Positions 1 to 12,839 of a DNA stretch of 64,000 nt are shown here, one piece after another. Position numbers and translations under genes: made by a program. The notes beneath the pieces were generated by a model, which was given only the letters and a program-made list of their open reading frames with translations, made no database searches and was not told where the DNA came from. The DNA is taken from positions 150,001 through 214,000 of the forward strand of contig VIIQ02000029.1 in the NCBI GenBank assembly GCA_007449985.2, given 5' to 3'. Source of the DNA: Desmodesmus armatus. Its lineage: Eukaryota; Chlorophyta; Chlorophyceae; Sphaeropleales; Scenedesmaceae. The first letter of the stretch is position 1; each line of letters opens with the position of its first letter.

Positions 1-20
1 GTCACTGATCAGTGACACAT

Positions 21-380
21 GCTGTGCTGGGGCTGCTAGTGCTTTTGAGTCACTCAACCCCCCCCCCCCCCCACCCCTGGGTGACCACCCCCCTCATCGT
101 CACCCAACACCCCTCCCCCCAAACACCCTCACCCTTCCTTGGTGCCGCCCCCCCCCCCTCATTCCCACGTGTGCTGGGGCTGCTAGTGCTGTTGAAGGGC
201 GGGCTGGCAGTGAGATGCCAGGCTGTCAAGGTCATGCTGTCGACCTGTGCTGGTGTTCGCCATTGTGAGGCAACTCTCACACTGTCACCCCCCCCCCCTC
301 ACCCCCCCCACCCCCTTGGTGACCCCCTCCCTCATCGATACCTGTGCTGGGGCTGCTAGTGCTGTTGAAGGGCGGGCTGG
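21..380 (-). repeat. Truncated tandem copies of a channel C-terminal exon end
   Basis: The 3' end of the exon at 342-516 (core GTGCTGGGGCTGCTAGTGCT on the plus strand at 346) recurs at about 172-210 and about 30-50, separated by poly-C-rich spacers. The copies are partial and the middle one also carries a stretch resembling more of the exon (a run starting GATGCCAGGCTGTCAA). They lie downstream of the exon in the transcript and could supply alternative splice sites or be inert intron sequence. Confidence 0.7.
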
Positions 381-3300
381 CGCCACCCATGGCAGTGAGC
401 GGTTCTCCCGCACTGTAGCACGGGCCCTGCACTGCCAGCAGGTCTGCAGATGCCAGGCTGTCAAAGTCACCCAAGATGCGGCTTGCTGCCTGACCCTGAA
501 ACTCAGCTTTGATCATCTGCAGACAGCAGACAATTGGACGTGTGGGTGGGCACTGAGTCAACTTCTGGGCTGCTATCCCAGGGAGCCGCCGGCAAACGCG
601 GCAAGGCAGGGTGGGGCACTTGTGTGTTTTGTTGCTTATGAACAGTGAACCTGCTGGAAAAGTGTAAAGTTATGGTTGATGTGGAGACTGTCCTGGAGCA
701 GTACATGCTGGCAGGCGCATGCTCCGCATGACCCAGAAGGGTGGTTTGTTTGGTTGAAAGGGTGGCGGGCGGTTGGCACGGGCGGGCGGGCGGTTGGCAC
801 GGGCGGGCGGGCGGGCGGGCGGGTGTGCACGGGCGGACGGGCGCAGGGGGGCGGGAGGTGTGTCTCACCCAGCTATTCACAATGCCACGGCAGTTTTGTG
901 CAAGCATATGAAGGTCCATGACCTTCGTTAACGTGGGCTGATTGCGTGACAGAGCCAACCACAGAAGGTGGTAAGGGGGCGTGGTGCACTTCTGCCCGCC
1001 CTGCTGCTGACCCAGATAACATCTACGTCATCAGCTCGTCACGAGCATCCACCCATTCATTCACCGCTCACCCACCAACATCTCTTTGCTGCCTTGAGGC
1101 CATGAAAAAGCCCCCCACCCCCCAAACAATCTCCCGGGTACTGCTACTGGCCTAACATCACCCACTCACCTCCTCGGCTCTTGCCACTAGGCTGGTGTGG
1201 TGCACTTCTGCCCTCCATGCTGCTGAATAGCGAAAAAAACCCACGCACCCACACACTGCCACTGCTCCAATAATGAACACCAAAAAGTAACAGAGATAAC
1301 ATCACTAAACAAGCTAATAACGCCCACCTCCTCAGCTCTCGCCACCAGGTTGTCCAGCACCACACAGCTGCTGGTAGGGAAGTCCGCTGCCACTGAGTGA
1401 TACACACTCCTTGGAATGCTCAGCACACGGCAAACACCGGTGGTGCGTACTGACTGCGGGGCAGCAGCAACACCGGCACAACAGCATCCGCAGTGTGTGT
1501 GATCCCGCAGAGCAGAGCAGAACATCAGCTTGTACTGCTGCATATGGATGGTATTGGGCACGACTGTTCCCCTAGCCGGCGGCACAGATGCCTGCCATCA
1601 GCTGGCGTGATGACTCTGCGAGACAACCAGCAATCCAAGCTAGAACGCTGGGCAGCAGTGCTTGACCATTCATCAGCACAACCATTGCCGTTGTGATTCC
1701 CCAGGTGTGAGCAGGACAGATACGGGTTTCCTGCCCCTGTGCTGTGGACTAAAATCGTCCACCGCCAGCACAAGCCTGCTGTTGTGTATCGCCCCCGTCA
1801 CAACTCCTTACGTCGACGGCATGCCGCACAGTTTAAAAAGCCTCAGGCAGCACACATCCCTTCTCTCCACCCATCCTTCTCACCTCCAGGCACGGCATCT
1901 CTGTGAAAAAGGAGTGCTCTCCAGCAGGATCACCAGGCCCAAGCATCACAGGCCCCTGCTCCCTGCTCTGCTGACCACCACCGTCCACCACCAGCAGCAG
2001 GCCGTCAGTGATAGGGTCAGCAGAGGCCAGCCTCTCAACCACAGCAGAACCAGCCACCAGGAGGTGAAGCTCATTCACTTGGTCGCCAGCCGTCACAATG
2101 TCGACCTGCGCCGCAGTAAAACACGGCCAGCAGTCACAAACACGACACCTCAACTTGTCCCCCGCCCATATCACAGACGGTGGGGCCCCAGCCGTCACAA
2201 TGTTGAACTGCACCGCAGTTGCAAGGCTAGCATGTCATGAACATGGCACCTACACCCCTCCCCCGCCCATGCCAGCGACGTAGGCCTTGTGGGAGGCTGG
2301 TGCGTACGATGCTGGAGGTTAGTGCCACTGCGGTGGTGGGTGGGTGAGTGGGGTGGGGGTGGGGGTTGGGGGGGGGGGTTGATTGGTGGGGTGGTGGTGG
2401 TGTGTGTGTGTGTGTGTGTGGTGGGGGGGGGGGTCAGCAGAGGCCAGCCGCTCCACCACAGCAGACCCAACCACAAGGAGGTGAAGCTCATTCACTTGGT
2501 CGCCAGCCGTCACAATGTCGACCTGCGCCGCAGTAAAACACGGCCAGCAGTCACAAACATGACACCTCATCTTCTCCCCCGCCCATATCACAGACGGCGG
2601 CCCCAGCCGTCACGATGTCGAACTGCACCGCAGTTGCAATACTGGCAGTCACATCCCTCCCCCTCCCATGCCAGCTACGTAGGCCTTGCGGGAGGCTGGT
2701 ACAATGCTGGAGGTCAGTGCCACTGTGGTGGTGGGTGAGTGGGTGGGGGTGGGGCGTGGGGGGGGTTGATTGGGTGGGTGGGTGTGTGTGTGTGTGTGGA
2801 GGGGGGGGGGTCAGCAGAGGCCAGCCGCTCCACCACAGCAGAACCAGCCACCAGGAGGTGAAGCTCGTTTACTTGGTCGCCAGCCGTCACAATGTCCACC
2901 TGCAACACATTTACATGGCTTGAAGTCACAAACACGGCGCTCCCAATCCCTCCCGCGCCCATGTCTTGGCGAGTGGGCTCCAGCTCCAAACCCTCAGTGC
3001 CACGATCGACCCTAGCCCCAAAACCCTGTGTCACAACCAGCCCCAAACCCTGAGTGTCACGACCACTGTTCACCTGAGGCATGTAGAGCTCCACATGTGC
3101 GGCAGCCAGCAGTGCATCCAGGAACTTCTGCTGACAGGACCTGCATGCCACAAACAGCGGAAGGGCAGGGGCCACCGGGTCTTCCTCGAAGCCAGCAGAG
3201 GGCGAGCGGGGTGTGGCAAGTGCTCCAGGAGGGGGGCCGCTTGCAATGCAAGTTTGCAATGCAAGGTGTCATTGTGGGTGTGGCATTTAGCTTGAGATAG

Positions 3301-6300
3301 GTCAGGCTGCAACCTTCGGCACAGGAAACCTCCACAGCACAGCCTAACACCTGAACAGCCACCAGAAGGCCATGGATTGCTGTAATGCTTGCTGATACCC
3401 CCACTGATGCACGTGCTTCATCAATACATAGTCCCCGCCTCAACCCTTAAAGTCACCAGGCACATGCCTACAGAAACTCGTTGCAGACCCTCAAGAGAGG
3501 CAATGTGCTGAAGGCAGCCTGTCATATGACATGGACAATTGGCTGTGCTTCTGAAGTGGTCTGCAAGTATCACACCACCAGTGCTGGCTGAGCACAGCTT
3601 GCTCTCTCACCTGAATAGCCAACAGGAGGCCATGGAGCTGCTGTAGAGGTGTCTCAAGATGCGTTGACGGATGGTGGTGGGGTACACTGCCAGCACAGCC
3701 TCATCACTGAGGTCAGCACTGCTGAAGTGCAGCTGCAGGTGACCTTTCATGTCTGCTTTCAAGGACTGTAGGGAAAAAAATAAGTGGAGAAGAAAAGCAT
3801 GACACACAGCGGTATGTGACGGGCGCTGTCGAGCAGACACCTTGATACATGCATTGCGGTCAGCACTGCTGCAGATGACCCTCCACGTCTGCTTTGAAAG
3901 ACTGCGGGACGCCAATAGTTGGGGGAGTGGAGAAGGGAGGCACGACCCACAGGGATGTGTGACAGCTTGTTGTATCAAGTATACACCTAGATGCATGCAA
4001 GCTGACAGAAGATCAGATGGCGGGCGCATAAGCACGAGCTCCAACGCAACTAGCACTGCCCCACATGCAGGCAGTTCAACACCACGTGGTGTTGCCGCAA
4101 CAGCACGCAAATTGTACTGCCATGCTGTAACCGTGGCTGCTGCCAGCTGCACAAAATAAAATCCCCATGAGCCCCTGGCTCCCTTGCAGGTTGCACGGCT
4201 CCGCCGTGCCAAATACTGTAAGCTGTGAAAAATGCAGGTGTCCGCACCTGTGGAATGTCATGTGTCAAGCTGTACTCATCCAATAGCATAAGACTCTCCC
4301 TACAGCAGAGGGAGCAGAACCACCCAACACAGCACCAGTGACAGCAGCATGCCAAGGGTCAGGCATTAGCAGAAGGGCCTTGTATAGTCCGTTTTGTGGG
4401 TTTTGTGTAGACACGATTGGCACCCTGGCATGCTTGTACGTCGTCTGTGCTGACTATTAAGTCCAGTTGCTAGTCTAACTTGGTGCAGCCGCCACAGCCG
4501 CCTCGTCATTGAATGACCCATTGGGCATGAGTCATGCCCAAAACATGCCGTGCTGCTTATATCAGCTGGCAGAATCTTCTGCAGCGACTATACAGCTACT
4601 GCGTTGTCTGTAGCTGGCGCAATGAAGCAATGCGATGCAGCCACAGATGCAACCCAAAGATATCGATTGTCGCATCTTTGTAAGATGTCCCCAGATGCAC
4701 CACTGGTAGGGTTACTCTGGTGGCAGTACTGTCCCTGTACACCTGACCGGAGAGGCTGGGGTAAGACAAGCCCTTCGGGGCAACCGAATGAGCCCGGCAC
4801 GCTGGCTAGTGCACTTGCTGAGGTTTGGGATTCCCTGCCACATTCACTGCACTGTACTCAGTAGTACCTGTACGCTCCTGTTCTCTTCTCATTCTCCACC
4901 ACCAGCAAGACACTGGTACCCACAAAGTAGGCCGCCACACCAATGCTCACAAACATGTACAACACCACATAGATCGCCTCCGCAACATTGTAGGCATGCA
5001 GGTCGCCGTAGCCCTGCAAAGCGCACAGCAGCCAATACATGCATCCATGCAGTGTGGTGTATACTTGGTATGGTGGTGTACCTATGGCGATGCTGAAAAG
5101 GTAAGGGGTGCGTGCACTGTGGTTTACGCGCACCCAATTCAAAGGGGTCAGCTTCCTGATGGCAGTCCAGAGGGCGGCCTGTCGCCTTGACTGCCAGAAA
5201 AGCAAGTTCGCCGCATGGCGCGCAAAGTGCGCAAACAAAATGATGTTGAAAAATGGAAAAAAAAACCCACTGTGACGCTTCCTGGCACGGCACGCACACT
5301 GAGGGTGACAATAGCCTGCACAGGGACATGCATGTATGAAAGGAGTGCAGTCCTAAGGGCGGCATGTCGCCTTGTCTGCCAAGAAGCAAGTTCGCACGTA
5401 CCACTGTGGAGAAGGTAATGATGGACCAATACATGGCATACCACCACCTGGAAGCAGAGCACACAGCAGCACAGCAGACACACTGCACTGAGCGACCGTG
5501 GCTGCATGTAGAGCCATTCCAAACCTCGCGTCAGCTACGAGTTTGGAGTCCCAAAACACAGACGGCCTGCCTGTCCAACGCCCAAGGAGGACGAAGCACA
5601 TGCATGCTACAGCAGAACTTGCACACGATCTGGTCGCTGGTAGAACTTTGCTGGCAAGGCATGCTTAGCAGCAAGAAAAGGGAACAAAGCGCTGCAGCTG
5701 GGCACATCATTCACAGCACCCACACAGACAATGTTCAGGGTCGGACGCGCCTGCAGAAATCCAGTACCAACTTTCTGGTTTGAGTGATGGCTGTGGCGCT
5801 TGACAAACAACTCAACCTGCTTGCAGGAATCCCAGCACGCAGTTTGAGCTGTCAACAGCAACCAGCGCACTAGCTACCACAGCACTAGCACTCACTTGTC
5901 GACAGCGGTGCCTTGTCCCACCCAGTCCATGTTCGCTCCAACCCAGGACGTTGCCGAGAAGCCGTTCTGCTTGGCGATGTACCAGAACCCACAAGCGCCC
6001 AGGTGCACAGTGTAGAAGCACAGCTGCAACAGTAAGGGAACATGAAACGGCACAACGCGACGTACCCAAGTCACCCATGTGTCCGGCGCTCGTCATGCAT
6101 GCATGGAATGGACAGTATGCCAGCATGTTGTTTGACTTTCATGACTTACTCCAATGTGTTATGTTGCCAGCCTACTGACATGGTGCCGCATGTGGGCAAC
6201 ACATTGGTGGTGGACCAGTGTCGGCACAGCGGCAGTCTGTAAAGGTTCCTGGTGTCCTTCGCTGCCCCAAGCACCTAGCGTCACGTGACCTCGCCCTCTG

Positions 6301-9300
6301 CCTGCCAACATCGCTGTCCCTCTCTGCTGCAACACCTACCGTTGCGTGCCAGGCCTTTCGCTCTCCCCAGCACCCAGCATCTGTGGCCTCGCCCTGTTGC
6401 CAAGCCCTTTGATGACACCCCCCCCCCCCCCACCAACACCCCAGCACTTCATCCCCAGCCAACCTGCCTACCACCACCTACCGCAAAGTTTCGTGCCAGT
6501 GTTACGGCCAGCAGGCTGAAGGCTTGGTTGTACGTCATCAGCAGCACCGAACTGTACAGGCGGTACAGGTTCATGAACCATTCGCTGTCCCAAGCACCCA
6601 GCGCCATGCGACCCCACCCTATTGCCAAGCTCTTCCACAACAGCCCCCCCCCCACCACCACCGACGCCACCACCTCAGCGCTTCATCCCCAGTCAACCTG
6701 CCCCTGCCACACTGCGGCCCTCTATGCTGCAACTGCCGCTTACCGCAAAGTTTCGTGCCAGCGTCACGGCCAGCAAGCTGAATGTTTGGTTGTAGGTCAT
6801 CAGCTGCACCCAGCTATACAGGCGGTACACGCGACCCATGCGCAGCAGACGCAGCAGACTTATGTACCTGCAGCAGTCAACACCACACCCGGCACACATC
6901 AACAGCCACTGTCATGCAAAGGTTTAGGACCCAGCTGTACAGGTGGTACACGCGACCCATGTGCAGCAGGCGCAGCAGAATTATGTACCTGCAGCAGGAC
7001 ACCACACCCAGCACACAGCAACAGCCACTGTCATGCATAGGTGCAGGGGCGGCATTGCGCCCAAAAAAGTTGGCAGGGTGACATTTATGTGGATGCGATA
7101 GCGGGGCGGTGTCACTCGCCAGTTGGCACACACACCTTCTGAATAAATTGAGCTCTGCAAGACTCAGCCCATTGCTCAAGTGGCTGTTTGTTTCACAGCC
7201 TGGTTGGGTCTGCAGCTTGCCCATCCATAGTGTGACAATTGTGCTGCACAACAGTGTGGAAACCCCTTGTGTAGGAGGAGGCATCCCCACGTCATTCCAA
7301 GAGCACGCATACTACATGGCCCTTCACACCCCCTACATCCACAACCTACAGTACTCAGCACTGGCTCAAGTCAAATCAAATCAAAGTTACACCTGTAGCT
7401 ATGAAACTCAAGAGCTCATGCCAGCCATTCCCTGATATCACGGAGATGGCAGAACAAACCAGGCTCACCATGCTGTGATGCTGTCGCTCCTTTGCAGGCC
7501 TGCAATCTGCAGCACGATGAGGTCGAACGGTATGGTGGTCACCTGCCAGCAACGGCAGCAGGGACAGCAGGAGCAAGATCAGGAGCAGCTGCAGCAGGAT
7601 GCACGACCCAACCGTAATTGCTGTGACTGTCAACCAGGCGACACTGACACATGGTCCCCATACACACTGATTGTGTGCATGTGCAGCTCCATCATGTGTG
7701 CCCCCCTGACATGATACTGGAAGCGGGCTCTATAGCACACAGCTGTGCAGATCTGAACCACAACTGCTGTGACAAGGCTACAATGCCACATTTCCCCACA
7801 CATACCCATGGCGTGCCCTTACCCCTCTTTCAAGTGGGCCCCCAACAACAACACAGACTGGAAGCGAGCGCTACAGCAGCACACAACTGCGCACCTGCAG
7901 CCCTGCAGCCGCCACTAGATATGCGGACTTGGCCACACCATCAGTTGCTGCCGGTCCAGCTCTCCCCTAGCTGAAGCCCAACCCGATGCTGTGACTCTGT
8001 AACCCAAAGTAAAACCCACTCAACTAGCCAAAGTAAAACCCACTCAACTAGCCGAAGCAGGCTTCACCCCAGGCTTCAGCACCCAAAACCATCGATCCCT
8101 TCCCTCCCTCCATCAATCCCTTGAGCTGAACGAAACAAAGTCAAGCTGCACTCACCAGATCCGCCCACAAGTGAGTGCTGGTGTAATGGGCTGCAGCAGC
8201 AAAGGCAACCAGCAGCACATCGGATGGCAGGACAAACAGCAACGGCAAGCAGTGGCAAGCACTTGTGTCAGCCATGTGTGCCGTGTACCCGCAGAGTGAT
8301 TCGAATCACCATTGATTCGAATCATCATTGAATTCACAGCTCTTCAGGAGGCCGTACAACCCATTGCACACACAAGACCGGCGCGAATCAGCCATGACAT
8401 AGCATACCGCACCATCTCAGTGACACACAAAGTCACCGTGCAGGTACCCAGCTTGCTCCTGCCATCTCTGCCTGTGGTGCCTGCGGGTCTACCGCCCTAC
8501 TTGGTATCATAACTGCCCAGGCCGCATATTAGAAAGGCTGACGTGCCACCCCTAGCCCAGGGTGCACATCTCATATCACCACTACAGGAGGCTTCCTTGC
8601 ATTCAGCAAACAAAGCAAAGCAAGTGTTTACACCCAAGCGCGAATGTGCCATTGAGATGGCAGGAGGAAAGCTCACCTGCAATGCGCTGCAGATCTGTGA
8701 CAAGCACCCCATCTTCATAATAGGCCACAATGAAGTTCAGGGCCACATCACACGCGTACAGCAGCGTGCATATCACCGTGAACACGGTGTCTGGGGCTGC
8801 TGCTGGGTAGAGGCCTGGGTACTGAGCAAAGGCGAGGGCAAAAGGGTCTACGAACAGCGCCACCATCACGGTACAGCTGATGAATGTCCACCAGCACTGA
8901 GCACTGCAGGCATGGAACAGCGCATGTTTGAAAAAGATGAGTAAAAATCAGGTATCAGGTGACAAGGTGAGGGCATGCAGCAGCTGTTAGGGAAGATACG
9001 GCGAGTGATGATGCCCCTATAGTGCATGGCTGGGGCACAGATGGGTGTGCATCATGCAACAAAGTGATCTGAGTGCTGCTTATTCACAAGCCTCCTGCAC
9101 GAAGCGACAGGCGGCCGTCATGTGATGTGTTGCTGGTGAGAGTGACCTAAGCGCAGGGTGCTTTACCTGCACAGGAATGAAGGTACTTTCAGCAACATAA
9201 GTGGTGACTGCTGATCCTGTGAGTGCATACTAGCTGTGCCACAGCCTATGCACACGACACAGCATGCTGTCAGCACTGACGGCACCAGCTGTGGAGCCAC

Positions 9301-12300
9301 TACGCCAATGGAGCGCTGCGCAGCGCTCCATTGGCGTATTTACCACCTCAGCTGCTGCAGTAGGGAGAGCCCAGAAGAAACAAATGAGTTTGTTCAACAG
9401 CTGGAGTCCACCTGCCTGTTGTGGCAGCGCTGTGTGAGAAGCTGTGCTGCATGCAGCTGTACCTCTGTACAGCTGTAGGGGCTGTACTGCAGCCCTGGCC
9501 CTCACTCTGCTCCCACACTCACAAGAACTCGTGTGGGTGCAGGACCCAGGCTGGCAGCTCCACATTCTCCTGCCGTTGCAGCTCCTCTCTACTCTTGTAG
9601 GATATGTTCAGCTGCTGGAACTGCACACATGCAGTACAACCCAAGAACAGCATGGGCTCTGAGCTGGACACATGCAGTGCAACCCAAGATCAGCATGTGC
9701 TTTGAGCTGGACACATGCAAGTTCGAGCTTGGGGTCCTCAGCACAACATTCGGGATGGGGAAGCCCAGCTGCTTCTCCGCAACTGTCGCCCCACTGCAGC
9801 TGGCGACAAACTAGGGCCCTTATCACAACCACAGGGTGCTGTCATGGTGAATGTTGCAGGTGAGGGCACATTTGTGGGTGCATGCAGCACATTGTAGCCT
9901 GGTACGACAGGCGCTGCGGCACGATGTGACAGGACTGCTGCTGCGTATAGGTGGGGGTGTGGCAGCCCAACTCTCCTTGATGGGGCTGCTAATGCTACTG
10001 AGGTACAGTTACGTGGCTATCTTATGCTGCAAGTTACATATAAGGCAGCTGACAGTACCTTTGTTGCCGCCCTTGCATGCATCACCCCCCTGGCTTTGAG
10101 TCTGGACCCATTGCCGGCAACTGCTGCTGGGCTGGGTATGCTGAGCCTTGCTCTGTGCGGTCCAGAAGACCGACCAACAAGAGACTGCAGCTCTATGCTA
10201 TCATCATCAGCAGAAGCGTCTCCACTGGCCAGATGCCAAATCTTCCTCATGAGCACTGCTGTCCTTGCAGACTTGAGGCCTCTCAAGATCGCATGCCAAC
10301 GATGTTTCAGCCAGACATTTGCGATTGAAACAGCAGATTGCCGATACCTCTTTCGCTGCTTACGCTGGACAGGTGGCATGCAAAATCATTGACTTGATCA
10401 CGTACTGATCATGCTGCAAGTCCCACATCGATATCCAGCCCACTCAACATAAAACCGCAGTAAGATTGTCTTAGAAAAGCGCTTCCACCCCCTGAATTCA
10501 AGTCATACAAGTTTGGTTGGTACCTGTCACTTTGTACTGCATTAGTCACAACACAAGCTGCAGCTGTCTGCCAACTTGCAAAGACCATCAGTTGCGTCAG
10601 ACATGGACAACACATGCCAGTTGATGGCAGTGTCAAGCTGAATTCACCTTGTCCTAAAGTTTTCAGGGGCAGTCACATGGGCATGACACAGCATGCCAGC
10701 CTGGCAAAAGAACACCAGGAAAGTGGACCATTTGATTAGGGAGGTTCTGCCTGACAAACCCAATGTAGTGTGCATCTCTTTGCTGCACGTTGTAGTAAGA
10801 TCGCAGAGGCTGAAGCTGTCATGTCTGTCAACGAAAAGAAGTGGTTGGTTGCTTTTTCTTTGCTGCACGTTGTGTGGTTGTCAGATGGCTGTCAAGTGGT
10901 GTGTCACACATCCCTCTGCCAGTACTGCACATAACACCACCAGGATTCAGGTGGGACAGCATGTATCACATCTTCACTCCAAGTACGTTACAGCACCCTC
11001 CAAGCCAACCTACATACTCTCCTTCAACCCTTGTCAGATGCATCATCATGCACACCGTGTGATTGTCACTTGTGCACGGTGCACAAGCATCTCCACCACA
11101 CTGAGGTTGGTGGTGAGTGCCAATCATCGCACCAACCCCATGCCTGTACAATGTTTGACCACCACATACATACTACTGTGACAGAGGCAACATGTTTTGT
11201 AGGGAGCCGCTACGCAGCAGCAATGACATTTGTGCTGTACCTGAAACCTCCGCACACCACTGCGGCAGTGTGCATCATCAGGACCTGCCAGAGGGCCGAC
11301 AAGTCAACTGCGGCTAATTTACACCCTGTGGGCATCATAGAAACGGCTGTGCATGCATCCGCTTACTGGCAACTGCGCCAGCCTCATTGCTTCACGTGGC
11401 ACTGCCGTACACATGATCATGCAACACACTTGCAATGCAGGTGATCAACACGCCAGCACTGCGCCAGCATCACGGCTTTGAATAGCACTGGCTCACACGG
11501 TAGACACGCGTGCAACGCAGGTAGTCAACAACACCGAACATCAACCTCTGAGAAGGAAAGGAAAGTGTGGCAAAGTGGGAGAGGTGCCCAAAGCCTTTGG
11601 GTTGGCAACCAGGAGGGGCCACGCCCCTGCACCAAGAATGGCTGAGCCTGGAGTTTTTGCAGCACTCAGGGGGCATGGCTGTAAGCACGGGCAAAACACA
11701 CACCAGCACAAAAATGCAATCAGATCGACATGCATCCAACCTTTGGAGATACAAGAAGGCAACATGCGCCGCCACAGCCAAACACAAAACCCTTGCACGC
11801 AAGGAGTATCATACACATACGCAGAAGTGAAACAGCACCCAAAATTGTACACAAGACATAACACAGCTCTCTGCAAGCCAGAAGTGTGCCTGCCTCTGCA
11901 GGGGTTCCTACTGCCAAAAAAAGGCAGCAGCGATGCACACAGTGCCAAAAGAAGTGGGACACACAATCACACTGAAGGGGGACGATGCACTATGCGCATA
12001 CAGTTGGGAAACACGAACACACATGTATGCTGGCAAAGGCCCTTGGGCGATGGAGCACAGCGGATGTGCTGCACTCGGCAGCAACATCCACACGAACATA
12101 CATTCTGCATGCTCAAACAGCTTACAGGGGCATACAACATGCACGCAAGACGACACCCGTGGGGAGCTAGATACGTGCCCACACAGCACAGCATGAAAAA
12201 ACAGTCCAGTCAGCATGCGCCAGACTGAGACTCGTACAGCACGACTACCCTGGGATGTGGTTGAAGCTGACCTGCAGGCAAGCACAAAACACGGCACAAA

Positions 12301-12806
12301 AACCTGCTGCACACAAAACTTTGGTGGCAGCTCACTCGTCGACCCATACAGAACATGCATGCTCTCTTGCACACCTCACAGCCCGGTGCACAATTGTACA
12401 ACACCTGATGCTATGTATCAGGTGGCCTCCACCATCATCACAGGAATTCAGCTTGCCAGCACAGCACAGCACAGCACATGCGGCATGGCCAAACCTTTGA
12501 TCCACCCCACTCTGATAAGTCAAAAAACCACTCAACAGCCTGGGACAACACCAGAAGTACAGCATGGGACAGGGAAAAACTGGTAGTATATTACAGGACC
12601 GATGCAGGGCGCCAGCTACTGCCTCTGCAATTGAGATGTATACAGGCCCTGTACTGTGGGCCACAGTGACCAGAAATCAGGCTAGCATGCTCAATTCCAC
12701 CAGAGGCTGTGCTTGTCGGTTTGTCACACCGCCAAAGGTGTACACATCGGATCTTGTCACGCTTGGGGAGCCTTGTTCATCAGTTGCCCCTCTGCAATAT
12801 TAGAAC

Positions 12807-12839
<33 letters not shown>

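Noticed and set aside
6441..6990. CRISPR-like direct repeats
   Set aside because: Repeats are exon copies of unequal length in a eukaryotic intron; no regular spacer array and no cas genes.
8391..8438. Candidate S3 exon (RYAMSWLIRAG)
   Set aside because: Sequence is plausible for the start of S3, but the available acceptor gives the wrong phase after the S2 exon and the donor is weak; mentioned but not put in the exon list.
10017..10379. Minus-strand open frame of 120 codons, arginine-rich
   Set aside because: No recognisable domain, no splice context fitting the channel exons, and an equally long frame on the opposite strand; left unannotated.
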